Shown: one piece after another, positions 1-7,036 of the stretch
How positions within the stretch are numbered: the first letter of the stretch is position 1
How the letters are laid out: each line of letters opens with the position of its first letter
Source of the DNA: an uncultured Eubacterium sp.
GTDB lineage: Bacteria; Bacillota_A; Clostridia; Lachnospirales; Lachnospiraceae
Length of the DNA: 8,220 nt
Assembly (NCBI GenBank): GCA_948468465.1
Contig: CAOKJJ010000200.1
Coordinates: 1-8,220 of the forward strand
Direction of reading: 5' to 3'
Translations under genes and position numbers: made by a program
Notes under the pieces: generated by a model
The model's database searches: none
What the model saw: only the letters and a program-made list of their open reading frames with translations
What the model was told of the DNA's origin: nothing

Positions 1-88
1 GGAACGGCAAAATTTTTTACACTTCTTTTACTTCTTTATCTCACATGAGCAAAGATATTGGGCTTATATCGCCGGTCTGTTATTTTAT

Positions 89-2500
89 TCAGGCTTCTGC
101 CCCTTTTAACCGTTCTACCAACGCCTCTTTTGAAAAGCTGTTCATAGATGCAAAGGTAATGACAAGAGGTACAAGTATCAACACCCCTGCATAAGCAGCG
201 GCAAAAAACGCCGGGAATCTGAATTTCATATAAAAAGCGCCTATACGATACAAAATCAGGCTCAGTGCATAGCCACACAATGTCCCAATTGTCATCGTCA
301 CAAAAACAGTCGTAAATACAAGAAGCAGGCTTTCACCAAGAAGCATTTCATTCATCTGCCCTTTACTCATGCCAATGGATTCTAACATTGCAAGTTCCTG
401 TTTACGGGTAACAATATTCGTAATCAGCGTATTCATCATGCTTAAAATACTGAATGTCATAATAAATGCAGAAAGCCCGCTGATCGCTCCGAACATTTGA
501 TTTGCGTTCTGTGTATAAAGGGCTTTATGGTCTGCAAAAGTTTCCAGATCCAATTCCGGTCTTTCTGCTATCATCTGTGCAAGGATTTCTCCAACTTCAG
601 CTTCTTTTTCCGCCTGCGTCGATACGAGAAGTCCTTCATTTAAGCTGTCATAAAAAACCTCGTTTAAAACAGCCTGCTCCGGCATCAAAAACCACCCTGT
701 CAATTTCTCGCTGTTGTCAAGATTATACTGATTGTTCAAAGTACCAAGGATCGTAACCTCTTTATCCGCCATTTTGATACCGTCATAATAATGCAGTATA
801 ATCTGATCACCTACGGCAAATTTCCAGCCATATACCTCTTCCGCCACGCTGTTGTCTGCCACAAGGATATAATCGCCACTCATCAGCTTTTTATAGTCAG
901 CGTCGCCTTCTTCCAGATATTTACCGATCTCTTTTACCTCTGCTTCTGTCAGCGGAAAAACCGTATCGTCATTTCCATACTCATCATGAATGGGATAATC
1001 GAATCTGATGCCAAAATTTTTCATTTCGCTCACCTCTTTTACACCATCCAAAGCAGAAATTTCCTGTATCAGTTCCTCATTCAGCGGCGTTTTCGCCTGC
1101 AGACCGCTCATACCATTTTCATTTAGTTCTATTGCCGCTTTAGAATAGCAAATATAAAACTCAGCGTTTGCAAAATACCCCTGCCTTGCAAAACCTTCTT
1201 GATCAAAAGAAGACATATAAGAGGCCGCCGTCATAAACAGAATACCTCCCAAACCCAGCGATGCAAAAGTAATGGCTGTTTTTTTCTTATTCCTGGAAAA
1301 ATTCATCATTCCTAACCCCAAAGGCGTCAACGTACGGCACATCCTTTTATTTTTTGCCTTTTTCATCGTTTCCTGAGGAAGATAACGCAGCGCCTCCATC
1401 GGAGAAACAGCCGCCGCAATCCGCGCAGGTTTGCGCACTGAAATCATTGTGATAAAGAAAATAACTGCCAAAACAAGGATAAGTACCAGCAGTGTATTCC
1501 CTATTTGAAATCCGTCTGGGATCATAAAATATCCTGCAATACCGCCAATACTGATTCCCACCGGAGCAGAACGCCAAAACAGGATACTGCCTTCACGGGA
1601 AACAAACTTTTTCATTTGCTTTTTCGTCATTCCTATCGTACGAAGCTGGCCAAACTGATGTATTCTGCCAATGACAGACAAATAAAATACGCCATAAACA
1701 ACCAGAACATAGGCAAGCAGTATCACGATACCGATCAGACCATAAAGCATAACCGACTGCATATCAACAGACAGTGAGTCCATAAACGCTTTCGACGGAT
1801 TGATATATTTTCTTTCGATCCCTGCGTCGCTTCCGATCAGATACATTGCCTCTTTGCAGTCTTCCGGATGCATTTCCTCCGCACCATACAGTTTTGCGTA
1901 TACCTCGTATGGCATATTCTTTAACTGACTGCCATTTTCAGCATAGCTTTCTGAAAGGAATAGGGAAAACTGTTTTGCCGCTTCGCCGCCCTTTAAAATA
2001 CCGGACACAGTAAACTCTTCTATACTGCCGTCATAAAAAGTAAACGTCACATTGCTTCCAACAGCCGGCTGTATATTCATTTTCTTTAATGCTTCCGCCT
2101 GTAATGCGATTTCATTTTCCTTTTCCGGCATTTTTCCGCTTTCCAGTTCTCCGACCCGGATCTGATCTGACAGCCCGCTTACATAATAAGGCATAATATC
2201 AAAACCATCCATTTCTGAAAGAATTCCGGCTTTAACCTGTATCTGGCAGGCAATGCGTTCATCCCTTTTTAACTGTTCCGCCTGTTCATCAGTAAGGTTA
2301 TAGTAGCTCACCTGCTGTCTATGGGAAAGTTCATTTTTTACCCGTTGCTTCTGCCCCGCCGCAAACATCAATATTGCCGTAAGCAGGGAAGCCGCCAGAG
2401 TAATGGTAACCATTACAAAAATATTACGCATGCGGCTTGCTTTCAGGCTTTGTCCTGACATATGAAAAATTGCTTTTTTTGTTATTTTTTTATTGTTCAT
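89..2500 (-). CDS. ABC transporter permease, FtsX/MacB-type, 803 aa
   Basis: Membrane subunit of an ABC transporter that pairs with the ATPase encoded just upstream. Hydrophobic segments are visible near residues 26-48, 250-275, 303-327, 334-355, 405-426, 670-695, 722-748 and 765-786, giving about eight membrane spans. Two large extracytoplasmic regions (about 50-248 and 428-668) lie between them. The protein is an internal duplication: the cytoplasmic FtsX coupling motif occurs twice, as QLRTIGMTKKQ (285-295) and ELAMLESIGMSKGQ (702-715). FtsX/MacB-type transporters usually move peptides, lipids or antibiotics, or act mechanically on envelope proteins; the substrate here cannot be read from sequence. 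It is not a typical BceB permease, which has about ten spans and one large loop. The ATG start is supported by GAGG seven bases upstream, lying inside the tandem repeat. The stop is TGA at 89-91. Family assignment is firm, substrate unknown. Confidence 0.95.
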   Translation of the reverse strand: MNNKKITKKAIFHMSGQSLKASRMRNIFVMVTITLAASLLTAILMFAAGQKQRVKNELSHRQQVSYYNLTDEQAEQLKRDERIACQIQVKAGILSEMDGFDIMPYYVSGLSDQIRVGELESGKMPEKENEIALQAEALKKMNIQPAVGSNVTFTFYDGSIEEFTVSGILKGGEAAKQFSLFLSESYAENGSQLKNMPYEVYAKLYGAEEMHPEDCKEAMYLIGSDAGIERKYINPSKAFMDSLSVDMQSVMLYGLIGIVILLAYVLVVYGVFYLSVIGRIHQFGQLRTIGMTKKQMKKFVSREGSILFWRSAPVGISIGGIAGYFMIPDGFQIGNTLLVLILVLAVIFFITMISVRKPARIAAAVSPMEALRYLPQETMKKAKNKRMCRTLTPLGLGMMNFSRNKKKTAITFASLGLGGILFMTAASYMSSFDQEGFARQGYFANAEFYICYSKAAIELNENGMSGLQAKTPLNEELIQEISALDGVKEVSEMKNFGIRFDYPIHDEYGNDDTVFPLTEAEVKEIGKYLEEGDADYKKLMSGDYILVADNSVAEEVYGWKFAVGDQIILHYYDGIKMADKEVTILGTLNNQYNLDNSEKLTGWFLMPEQAVLNEVFYDSLNEGLLVSTQAEKEAEVGEILAQMIAERPELDLETFADHKALYTQNANQMFGAISGLSAFIMTFSILSMMNTLITNIVTRKQELAMLESIGMSKGQMNEMLLGESLLLVFTTVFVTMTIGTLCGYALSLILYRIGAFYMKFRFPAFFAAAYAGVLILVPLVITFASMNSFSKEALVERLKGAEA

Positions 2501-2654
2501 TTTTATACCTCATCTCCGCTTCAGCGGACTCAAAATCAATAGTTGAAAGCGTTTTTCTTTCAACCTTATACCCCATTTCCGCTTTAGCGGACTCAAAATC
2601 AATAGTTGAAAGCGTTTTTCTTTCAACCTTATACCCCCATGTCCGCTTTAGCAG
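2501..2654 (-). repeat. 63-bp tandem repeat, two full copies plus a partial third, between ATPase and permease genes
   Basis: Bases 2501-2563 and 2564-2626 match at 58 of 63 positions by eye. A degenerate third start at 2627-2654 runs over the ATPase stop codon. Each full copy contains two palindromes. One is GTTGAAAG with CTTTCAAC, 8 bp with a 7-base loop (2542-2564 and 2605-2627). The other is TCCGCT(G/A)AAGCGGA (2515-2528 and 2578-2591), a short hairpin with a 2-4 base loop. The repeat fills essentially the whole intergenic gap and supplies the permease ribosome binding site (GAGG at 2508-2511). The 63-base period is a multiple of three and the minus-strand frame stays open across both copies. 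It could be a dispersed genomic repeat that has duplicated, an mRNA stabiliser or attenuator between the two genes, or a tiny coding unit; the sequence does not decide. Confidence 0.9.
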
Positions 2655-3316
2655 GCACATATCTTACCGTCTTCAATCCGTATCCTCACATCCGCCTTTT
2701 CTGCAATTTGGGGATTGTGGGTAATCATTACAATTGTCTGGTGAAATTTTTCACTTGTCATTTTTAAAAGATCAACAACCTTATCACTGGTGCGGCTGTC
2801 AAGATTTCCTGTCGGCTCGTCAGCTAAAATCAGGGCCGGCTTTGATACAAGAGCGCGGGCAATTGCCGCCCTCTGCTGCTGACCGCCCGAAAGATGGCTG
2901 GGATAATCGGAAAGTTTTCCGTCCAGCTCCAAAAAACGTACAATTTCATCCAGAAATTTTTTATCTTCCCTCTTCCCGTCCAGACGCACAGGCAGAACAA
3001 TATTCTCATATACCGTAAGATAAGGAATCAGATTATAGTTCTGAAAAATAAAACCGATCCGCTGACGGCGGAACACTGTAAGCTGTTCCTCACTCATCAG
3101 TTCTATACTTTGATTGTCTACCTGCACGCTGCCCGATGTAGGCGTATCCAATCCCCCGCACATATTCAGCAGAGTGGATTTTCCACTGCCTGATGTACCG
3201 ATAATAGCGGTGAACTGTCCCTTTTCGACTGATATATTTACATCATCCAGCGCTTTCACAAGACTTTCATCTTTACCATAATATTTTTTCAAATGCAATA
3301 CGTTCAATATAGCCAT
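2648..3316 (-). CDS. ABC transporter ATP-binding protein, MacB/LolD-type, 222 aa
   Basis: Cytoplasmic ATPase that powers the FtsX-type permease encoded next. All nucleotide-binding motifs are intact: Walker [10 protein letters not shown] (40-48), Q-loop glutamine in FQNYNL (Q92), signature LSGGQQQR (142-149), Walker B ALILADEP with catalytic Glu167, D-loop NLDS (171-174) and switch histidine His200 in MITHN. The length of 222 residues is normal for this class of export ATPases. The frame is open further upstream to an ATG at 3397. I chose the ATG at 3316 because AAAGGGGA lies eight bases before it and because the conserved domain begins right there ([14 protein letters not shown]). The longer start would add an unconserved leader and would sit upstream of the predicted promoter. 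The stop codon lies in the degenerate third copy of the tandem repeat. It is probably co-transcribed with the permease from the promoter at 3357-3385. Confidence 0.96.
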   Translation of the reverse strand: MAILNVLHLKKYYGKDESLVKALDDVNISVEKGQFTAIIGTSGSGKSTLLNMCGGLDTPTSGSVQVDNQSIELMSEEQLTVFRRQRIGFIFQNYNLIPYLTVYENIVLPVRLDGKREDKKFLDEIVRFLELDGKLSDYPSHLSGGQQQRAAIARALVSKPALILADEPTGNLDSRTSDKVVDLLKMTSEKFHQTIVMITHNPQIAEKADVRIRIEDGKICAC

Positions 3317-3356
3317 AACCACTTCCCCTTTCATCTCAACGTCGCTTTCTATTCGC

Positions 3357-3385
3357 ATCATATTCCATAAAAAAAACAAATTCAA
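3357..3385 (-). promoter_or_regulatory. Predicted vegetative promoter of the ABC transporter genes
   Basis: On the minus strand, TTGAAT (3380-3385) and TATGAT (3357-3362) are separated by exactly 17 bases. They match the sigma-A boxes at 4 of 6 and 5 of 6 positions. The spacer contains a run of eight T. Predicted initiation is near 3350, giving a leader of about 34 bases that ends with the strong AAAGGGGA ribosome binding site. It sits just downstream of the terminator at 3445-3481, consistent with the ABC pair being a separate transcription unit. I saw no convincing paired LytTR-type direct repeat upstream. Confidence 0.6.
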
Positions 3386-3444
3386 CCGCAGCCGCAATTT
3401 CTAATATTCATGATGCAAAATCTAACCTCTGACTTTTTACATCG

Positions 3445-3481
3445 TAAAAGCCTGCTGTCTTTTTCTGACAACAGGCTTTTA
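3445..3481 (-). terminator. Rho-independent terminator after the response regulator gene
   Basis: A 14-15 bp stem (3445-3459 with 3467-3481) encloses a 7-base loop. The stem has AAAAGCC on one side and GGCTTTT on the other, so both strands end in a short U tract. The single imperfect pair is a G-U wobble in minus-strand RNA but a C-A mismatch on the plus strand, which fits termination of the leftward transcript better. It lies 55 bases beyond the response regulator stop codon and before the promoter of the ABC genes. Confidence 0.8.
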
Positions 3482-3536
3482 TAAATGCAGCCATATTCAT
3501 TTCTTAATGAGTACCGGGACACCGTCAAAAACGATA

Positions 3537-4250
3537 TTATATCATATCCCCCCAATAATCCGTCAGCTTCATCATAAATTCTTTGCGCTTCGGCTGGCTG
3601 ATGGGAAGACGTTCCCCCGTATCCAAATGCAGTTCCAATCCTTCCACTCCTTTTACACGGGATAAATTTACTATAAAACTCTGATGGCACTGTGCAAATT
3701 GGGGATATTGGCAAAGTAAAGCACAAACAGATTTCATATTTTTATAAATCACTTGTTCTTTTCCCTCAAAATGAAGCATTACATTACGCTTGTCTGTTTC
3801 GGCATAGCACAAATCTTTATACAGTACTTTATATTTGCCGCTGTCATTGGAAAAACTTAAATACAGCTCCTCTTTTCCGTGATAGCGGCTAAAAAAGCGG
3901 TCCAACTCCATTTTTAGCACACTATATCTGACCGGTTTTAAAAGATAATTGACCGCACTGTATTCATATCCTTTCCATACATATTGTTTCAAAGAAGTCA
4001 GAAAAATAAGTCCCACTGTGCTGTCCGTTCTGCGGATTTCTTCTGCAGCCCTTAATCCGTCGAGCTGTTCCATCTTAATATCCATAAAAATCAAATCATA
4101 ATCCGCCTGATATCCTTTCAGCAATTCACTGCCGTCATGATAAGCAAAAAAGCAAAACTCCCTGCCTGCTTCAGCTGCATACCGTTCCAGATTTTTCTGC
4201 AGCTCCTCAATGAAGATATCTTCATCATCACAAATTGCTATCTTATACAC
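3537..4250 (-). CDS. LytTR-family (AgrA/LytR-type) DNA-binding response regulator, 237 aa
   Basis: Two-domain transcription factor. The receiver domain (about residues 2-120) has the acidic pair Asp8-Asp9, the phospho-acceptor Asp57 in FMDIKM, Thr85 in FLTS, and Lys105 followed by proline in LLKPV. The LytTR DNA-binding domain follows (about 130-232); landmarks are the YAETDKRNV segment (149-157) and the CHQSFIVNLSRVKGVEG segment (188-204). The start is GTG rather than ATG. The nearby ATG at 4252 is in another frame and soon meets a stop, whereas the GTG opens the conserved MYKIAICDDE beginning and has GAGGAAGAAGG eight bases upstream. It follows the LspA-family gene by 18 bp. No sensor histidine kinase, which AgrA/LytR-type regulators usually have next to them, occurs in the window. 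The ABC exporter downstream is the obvious candidate target, by position only. Confidence 0.94.
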   Translation of the reverse strand: MYKIAICDDEDIFIEELQKNLERYAAEAGREFCFFAYHDGSELLKGYQADYDLIFMDIKMEQLDGLRAAEEIRRTDSTVGLIFLTSLKQYVWKGYEYSAVNYLLKPVRYSVLKMELDRFFSRYHGKEELYLSFSNDSGKYKVLYKDLCYAETDKRNVMLHFEGKEQVIYKNMKSVCALLCQYPQFAQCHQSFIVNLSRVKGVEGLELHLDTGERLPISQPKRKEFMMKLTDYWGDMI

Positions 4251-4268
4251 ATCTGTAACCTTCTTCCT

Positions 4269-4724
4269 CTATACCGTCCTCCATACAGCAATTACCGCCC
4301 CAATCGCGATGCAAAAATCCGAAATATTAAATACGATCTTAGAAAGCCCTCTCAACGCCTTATTCTCTATGTGTATGCTGAAATAATCCACAACATATTT
4401 TCTTCTCAGTCTGTCATAAGTATTACTGTAAGAACCGCCAAGTAAAAGCGACATTCCAAGCTTTAATGGTTCATTTCCTTTTTGTCCAAGTGTAAACAGA
4501 AACACAATTGTAAGTAAAGAACATAACAGAATAGAAATGCCTTTCACGATACCCGGGTGATTTTCACCTAAGTTCAGAAACGCGCCTCTGTTGTGATACT
4601 TTTTAATTTGCAGAAGCCCCCGTAACGCCGGCCTGACCTCGCCAGTCTTCTTCGTTTTTTCGATATATCCCTTTATAAATCCATCCAGTAAAAAAATTCC
4701 CGCCGCAATTCCTATATAAATCAT
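4269..4724 (-). CDS. lspA: Divergent signal peptidase II (LspA family), 151 aa
   Basis: Membrane aspartyl protease family that removes signal peptides from lipid-modified prolipoproteins. Four membrane segments are visible, at about 1-20, 58-80, 86-100 and 129-148. Family-defining residues are present: Asp14 and Lys18 in the first helix, Asn45 in the HNRGAF box, Asn101/Asp104/Arg105 in SNTYDRL, Asp113 in VVDYF, and Asn133/Asp136 in FNISD. The acidic residues required for catalysis are therefore kept. Several normally conserved neighbours are changed: Ser100 replaces the glycine of the usual GNxxDR, and Ser135 replaces the alanine of NxAD. The length of 151 residues is typical. The ATG has GGGAG five bases upstream. 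It lies 33 bp after the MCP gene and 18 bp before the response regulator, so it is probably co-transcribed with both. It is likely an accessory paralogue rather than the housekeeping enzyme (inference); none of the neighbouring proteins has a lipobox. Confidence 0.85.
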   Translation of the reverse strand: MIYIGIAAGIFLLDGFIKGYIEKTKKTGEVRPALRGLLQIKKYHNRGAFLNLGENHPGIVKGISILLCSLLTIVFLFTLGQKGNEPLKLGMSLLLGGSYSNTYDRLRRKYVVDYFSIHIENKALRGLSKIVFNISDFCIAIGAVIAVWRTV

Positions 4725-4757
4725 TTATGCTCCCGTCTCAGATCTGTTCTTATCCCA

Positions 4758-6737
4758 TTACAATGATTCTGAAGCAAGTGTAAACTGATTCACCAATTCC
4801 TTCAGGCAGGCTGCCTCAGCAGATAACTGTTCACTCGCAGCTGCGCTTTCTTCCGCAGAAGCACTGTTACTTTGTACTACAATCGAAATCTGATTAATTC
4901 CCTCGGAAACCTGTTCAACCGAATCCGACTGTTCACTGGATACGATTGCAATACGGTCAATAGCATCCACTACAGACTGAATACTATTTACGACACCAAG
5001 CAGAACATCTGCCGTATTTTGAGCTATTTCCGTACCGATATGTACTGCGTCCGTAGAATTTGCAATCAGTTCCGATGTATTTTGGGCTGCCTGTGCAGAT
5101 TTGCCTGCCAGATTACGAACCTCCTCCGCAACAACGGCAAATCCCTTCCCTGCACTGCCGGCTCTGGCTGCCTCCACTGCCGCATTCAAGGCAAGTATAT
5201 TGGTCTGGAATGCAATATCATCTATCGTTTTCAGAATCTTTGCAATCTCTTCGGAGCTGGTCTGAATCCTTTCCATAGCCTCTACCAGATTCTGCATCTT
5301 CTGATTGCAAAGAAATACTTCTTCGCCGGTCTGATGTGTCTGGGTCCTGACATCCAGTGCCCCGTTTGCCGTATTTTTAACTTCCTCAGAAATGATACTG
5401 ATCCTCGTTGCCAATTCCTGTACTGAACTGGCTTGTTCTGTAGTACCCTGACTAAGCGTCTGTGCACTTGAGGACAATTGATCACTGGCATTTGCTACCT
5501 CTTCTGCAGAATGATTTACCTGACACATAGCGTTGCTCAGTTCCACTTTCATATTGCGCATGGAAAGTAAAATATCCTGAAAACTGCCAACATATACTTC
5601 TTCATGCTTTGTATGAACATCCAGATTCTGATTTGCCATTTCATTAAGCAAATAGCTGATGTCGCTGATGACGGTACGAAGTCCTTCCACCAGAGCTTCC
5701 GTTGACCTGACAAGCACCCCTGTTTCATCCCGGTTGGTAATTCTGGGCATCGGTGTTTCCAGATCGCCTTCTACAAGCAGCTTCATCCGATTTACACATG
5801 CCTTCATAGGTCTGCCAATGTTAAGAGCCAAAGTCAGGGCAACAATAATGGAAATCAATATAGAAATTCCAATCACCGCTATATTAATCACCATTGCATC
5901 CCGCGTGGATTCCAGATAATTGATCTGCGGCGCTGTTACGGCAATGCTCCAGCCGTCCGTATTCAGTACGGGAGCATAGGCTGCAAACATTTTATGTCCT
6001 CCGCTCGTATAACTTCCAAATCCGTTTTTTCCCTGACGCATCTGCGCGTGAATTGCAGCCAGTTCCTGCAGCGAAGAATCACTCTGCGCCTCCGCTTCTA
6101 TATTTTGAACTGTAATCGTATCCAGTGTAATATCCGCAATCGTATCACCGGACTTATTAATCATGTATGCCCTGCTGTTCTCGCCAATCTGAATGGCAGA
6201 TACAATATCATTCAAAAAAGTTTCGTGCGGTACAAAATAAACAACACCGACAATGGATTTCCCATAGCTGCCTTCATCATATATGGGCGCCGCTACCATA
6301 ATGGACAATTCTCCCGTAATCTTACTGATCAGCGGCTCCGATACAAAAACATTTCCCTGCATGGCCTGACGTACATATTCACGGTCCGAATAATCATTTC
6401 CATCAAAAATACTGATTCCATCCGCTCCAACAATATTTCCCCTCTGGAAACCATGCATGGAAACACGCCCGTCTATAATTGCCTGTTTTTCCTCCACTGA
6501 TACATCCGGGTCGGACAACTGCGGAATACATCCCACCTCCATGACAACGTTTTTATATACCTCCAGTTCCTGCTGTGCGCGTCCTGCCGCCAAAACTGCT
6601 GTCTGGCTCATCATCTGCTCTACAGTGGACATGGTATTATTATAATTCAGCATGATACTTGAAGATCCTGATGCAACCAGTCCAATCAGAACAGTCAGAA
6701 TAAGAGATAAGGTGATTTTTGTTCTTATGCTTTTCAT
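4758..6737 (-). CDS. Methyl-accepting chemotaxis protein with extracellular Cache-type sensor, 659 aa
   Basis: Transmembrane chemoreceptor that signals to CheA/CheW to control motility. The order is: N-terminal membrane anchor (about 8-30); extracellular double-Cache-like sensor (about 35-275), with the typical [12 protein letters not shown] (117-128) and VAAPIYD (148-154) segments; second membrane span (about 281-305); HAMP linker (about 306-360); a second HAMP-like stretch (about 366-405); and the cytoplasmic signalling coiled coil to the end. The hairpin tip is unmistakable ([21 protein letters not shown] from 507, then [14 protein letters not shown] at 531-544). At position 528 it has Ser where ARAGE is usual. 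No CheR-docking pentapeptide is seen at the C-terminus. The ATG is preceded by AGGGGG ten bases upstream and the gene has its own promoter at 6821-6850. No chemotaxis or flagellar genes adjoin it. The ligand is unknown; the arginine/tryptophan-rich amino-acid-binding motif of some dCache domains is not evident. Confidence 0.97.
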   Translation of the reverse strand: MKSIRTKITLSLILTVLIGLVASGSSSIMLNYNNTMSTVEQMMSQTAVLAAGRAQQELEVYKNVVMEVGCIPQLSDPDVSVEEKQAIIDGRVSMHGFQRGNIVGADGISIFDGNDYSDREYVRQAMQGNVFVSEPLISKITGELSIMVAAPIYDEGSYGKSIVGVVYFVPHETFLNDIVSAIQIGENSRAYMINKSGDTIADITLDTITVQNIEAEAQSDSSLQELAAIHAQMRQGKNGFGSYTSGGHKMFAAYAPVLNTDGWSIAVTAPQINYLESTRDAMVINIAVIGISILISIIVALTLALNIGRPMKACVNRMKLLVEGDLETPMPRITNRDETGVLVRSTEALVEGLRTVISDISYLLNEMANQNLDVHTKHEEVYVGSFQDILLSMRNMKVELSNAMCQVNHSAEEVANASDQLSSSAQTLSQGTTEQASSVQELATRISIISEEVKNTANGALDVRTQTHQTGEEVFLCNQKMQNLVEAMERIQTSSEEIAKILKTIDDIAFQTNILALNAAVEAARAGSAGKGFAVVAEEVRNLAGKSAQAAQNTSELIANSTDAVHIGTEIAQNTADVLLGVVNSIQSVVDAIDRIAIVSSEQSDSVEQVSEGINQISIVVQSNSASAEESAAASEQLSAEAACLKELVNQFTLASESL

Positions 6738-6820
6738 TTTAATGTTACCCCCTGCTCACATAGCTAAAATATGAGATATTTAGATCAACATATTCAACCG
6801 TTCTTATTAATCTCATAAAT

Positions 6821-6850
6821 ATTATAAAAGTTACTGTTCCTACATGTCAA
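6821..6850 (-). promoter_or_regulatory. Consensus sigma-A type promoter of the MCP gene
   Basis: On the minus strand a perfect TTGACA (6845-6850) and a perfect TATAAT (6821-6826) are separated by 18 bases. Initiation would fall near 6814, giving a 5' leader of about 77 bases ending in the AGGGGG ribosome binding site at 6748-6753. It lies between the terminator of the preceding gene and the MCP start, and probably drives the MCP, LspA-family and response regulator genes together. Confidence 0.8.
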
Positions 6851-6853
6851 CCA

Positions 6854-6879
6854 CTATCCGTCAGTCGATATATAATTTA
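6854..6879 (-). promoter_or_regulatory. Possible motility sigma-factor (SigD/FliA-like) promoter, weak
   Basis: Minus-strand TAAA (6876-6879), 14 bases, then ACGGATAG (6854-6861) resembles the SigD pattern TAAA-N14-16-(G)CCGATAT at all four -35 positions but only about 5 of 8 at -10. It sits immediately upstream of the sigma-A boxes and would suit a chemoreceptor gene, but in AT-rich DNA such a partial match can occur by chance. Confidence 0.2.
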
Positions 6880-6957
6880 CTTTAGGCCATATAAATTACC
6901 TGCTTTTTCCCGGATTGCACCCACATACCATCTGCGCAGCGTCTTTTATTTACGTAC

Positions 6958-6999
6958 AAAAAAAGATAACAGACCTCTTCCTGTATCAGTCTGTTATCT
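6958..6999 (-). terminator. Strong Rho-independent terminator after the DUF4179-type gene
   Basis: A perfect 11-bp stem, AGATAACAGAC with GTCTGTTATCT (6964-6974 and 6989-6999), encloses a 14-base loop. On the minus strand it is followed directly by a run of T (6958-6964). It begins 37 bases beyond the stop codon at 7037 and separates this gene from the MCP promoter. The remaining intergenic sequence (6880-6957) shows nothing recognisable. Confidence 0.92.
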
Positions 7000-7036
7000 C
7001 CTGTTATTTTACAATAATCTAAATAATCCTGCCCGC

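Noticed and set aside
1..88. Terminator downstream of the permease gene
   Set aside because: No stem-loop followed by a T run could be found in the 88 bases before the window edge; transcription may continue beyond.
2501..2654. CRISPR array
   Set aside because: The copies abut directly with no unique spacers and the unit is 63 bp with two internal palindromes, unlike a repeat-spacer array.
2437..2724. Plus-strand frame of 95 codons containing the repeated segment ADSKSIVESVFLSTLYP
   Set aside because: The protein repeat is just the reverse strand of the tandem DNA repeat, and its ends overlap the permease and ATPase genes antisense.
3317..3397. Longer ATPase start at 3397
   Set aside because: It would add 27 unconserved residues, overlap the predicted promoter, and ignore the strong ribosome binding site directly before the ATG at 3316.
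3320..3445. LytTR-type paired binding sites upstream of the ABC ATPase
   Set aside because: Isolated GTT-containing words (AGAGGTTAG, GCGGTTGAA) occur, but they match the motif poorly and are about 40 bases apart rather than about two helical turns.
3408..3500. Minus-strand 30-codon frame starting ATG AAT ATG GCT between the response regulator and the ABC ATPase
   Set aside because: It reads straight through the terminator hairpin at 3445-3481, has only a weak ribosome binding site, and shows no recognisable protein character.
4872..5426. 184-codon plus-strand frame opposite the MCP gene
   Set aside because: It is antisense to the highly conserved signalling domain, is rich in Cys/Arg/Asn as expected from the reverse of MCP codons, and has no supporting start signals.
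6770..6817. Inverted repeat TATGAGAT / ATCTCATA in the MCP 5' leader region
   Set aside because: Only 8 bp with a 32-base loop in AT-rich DNA, and one arm spans the predicted transcription start; no known riboswitch features were seen.
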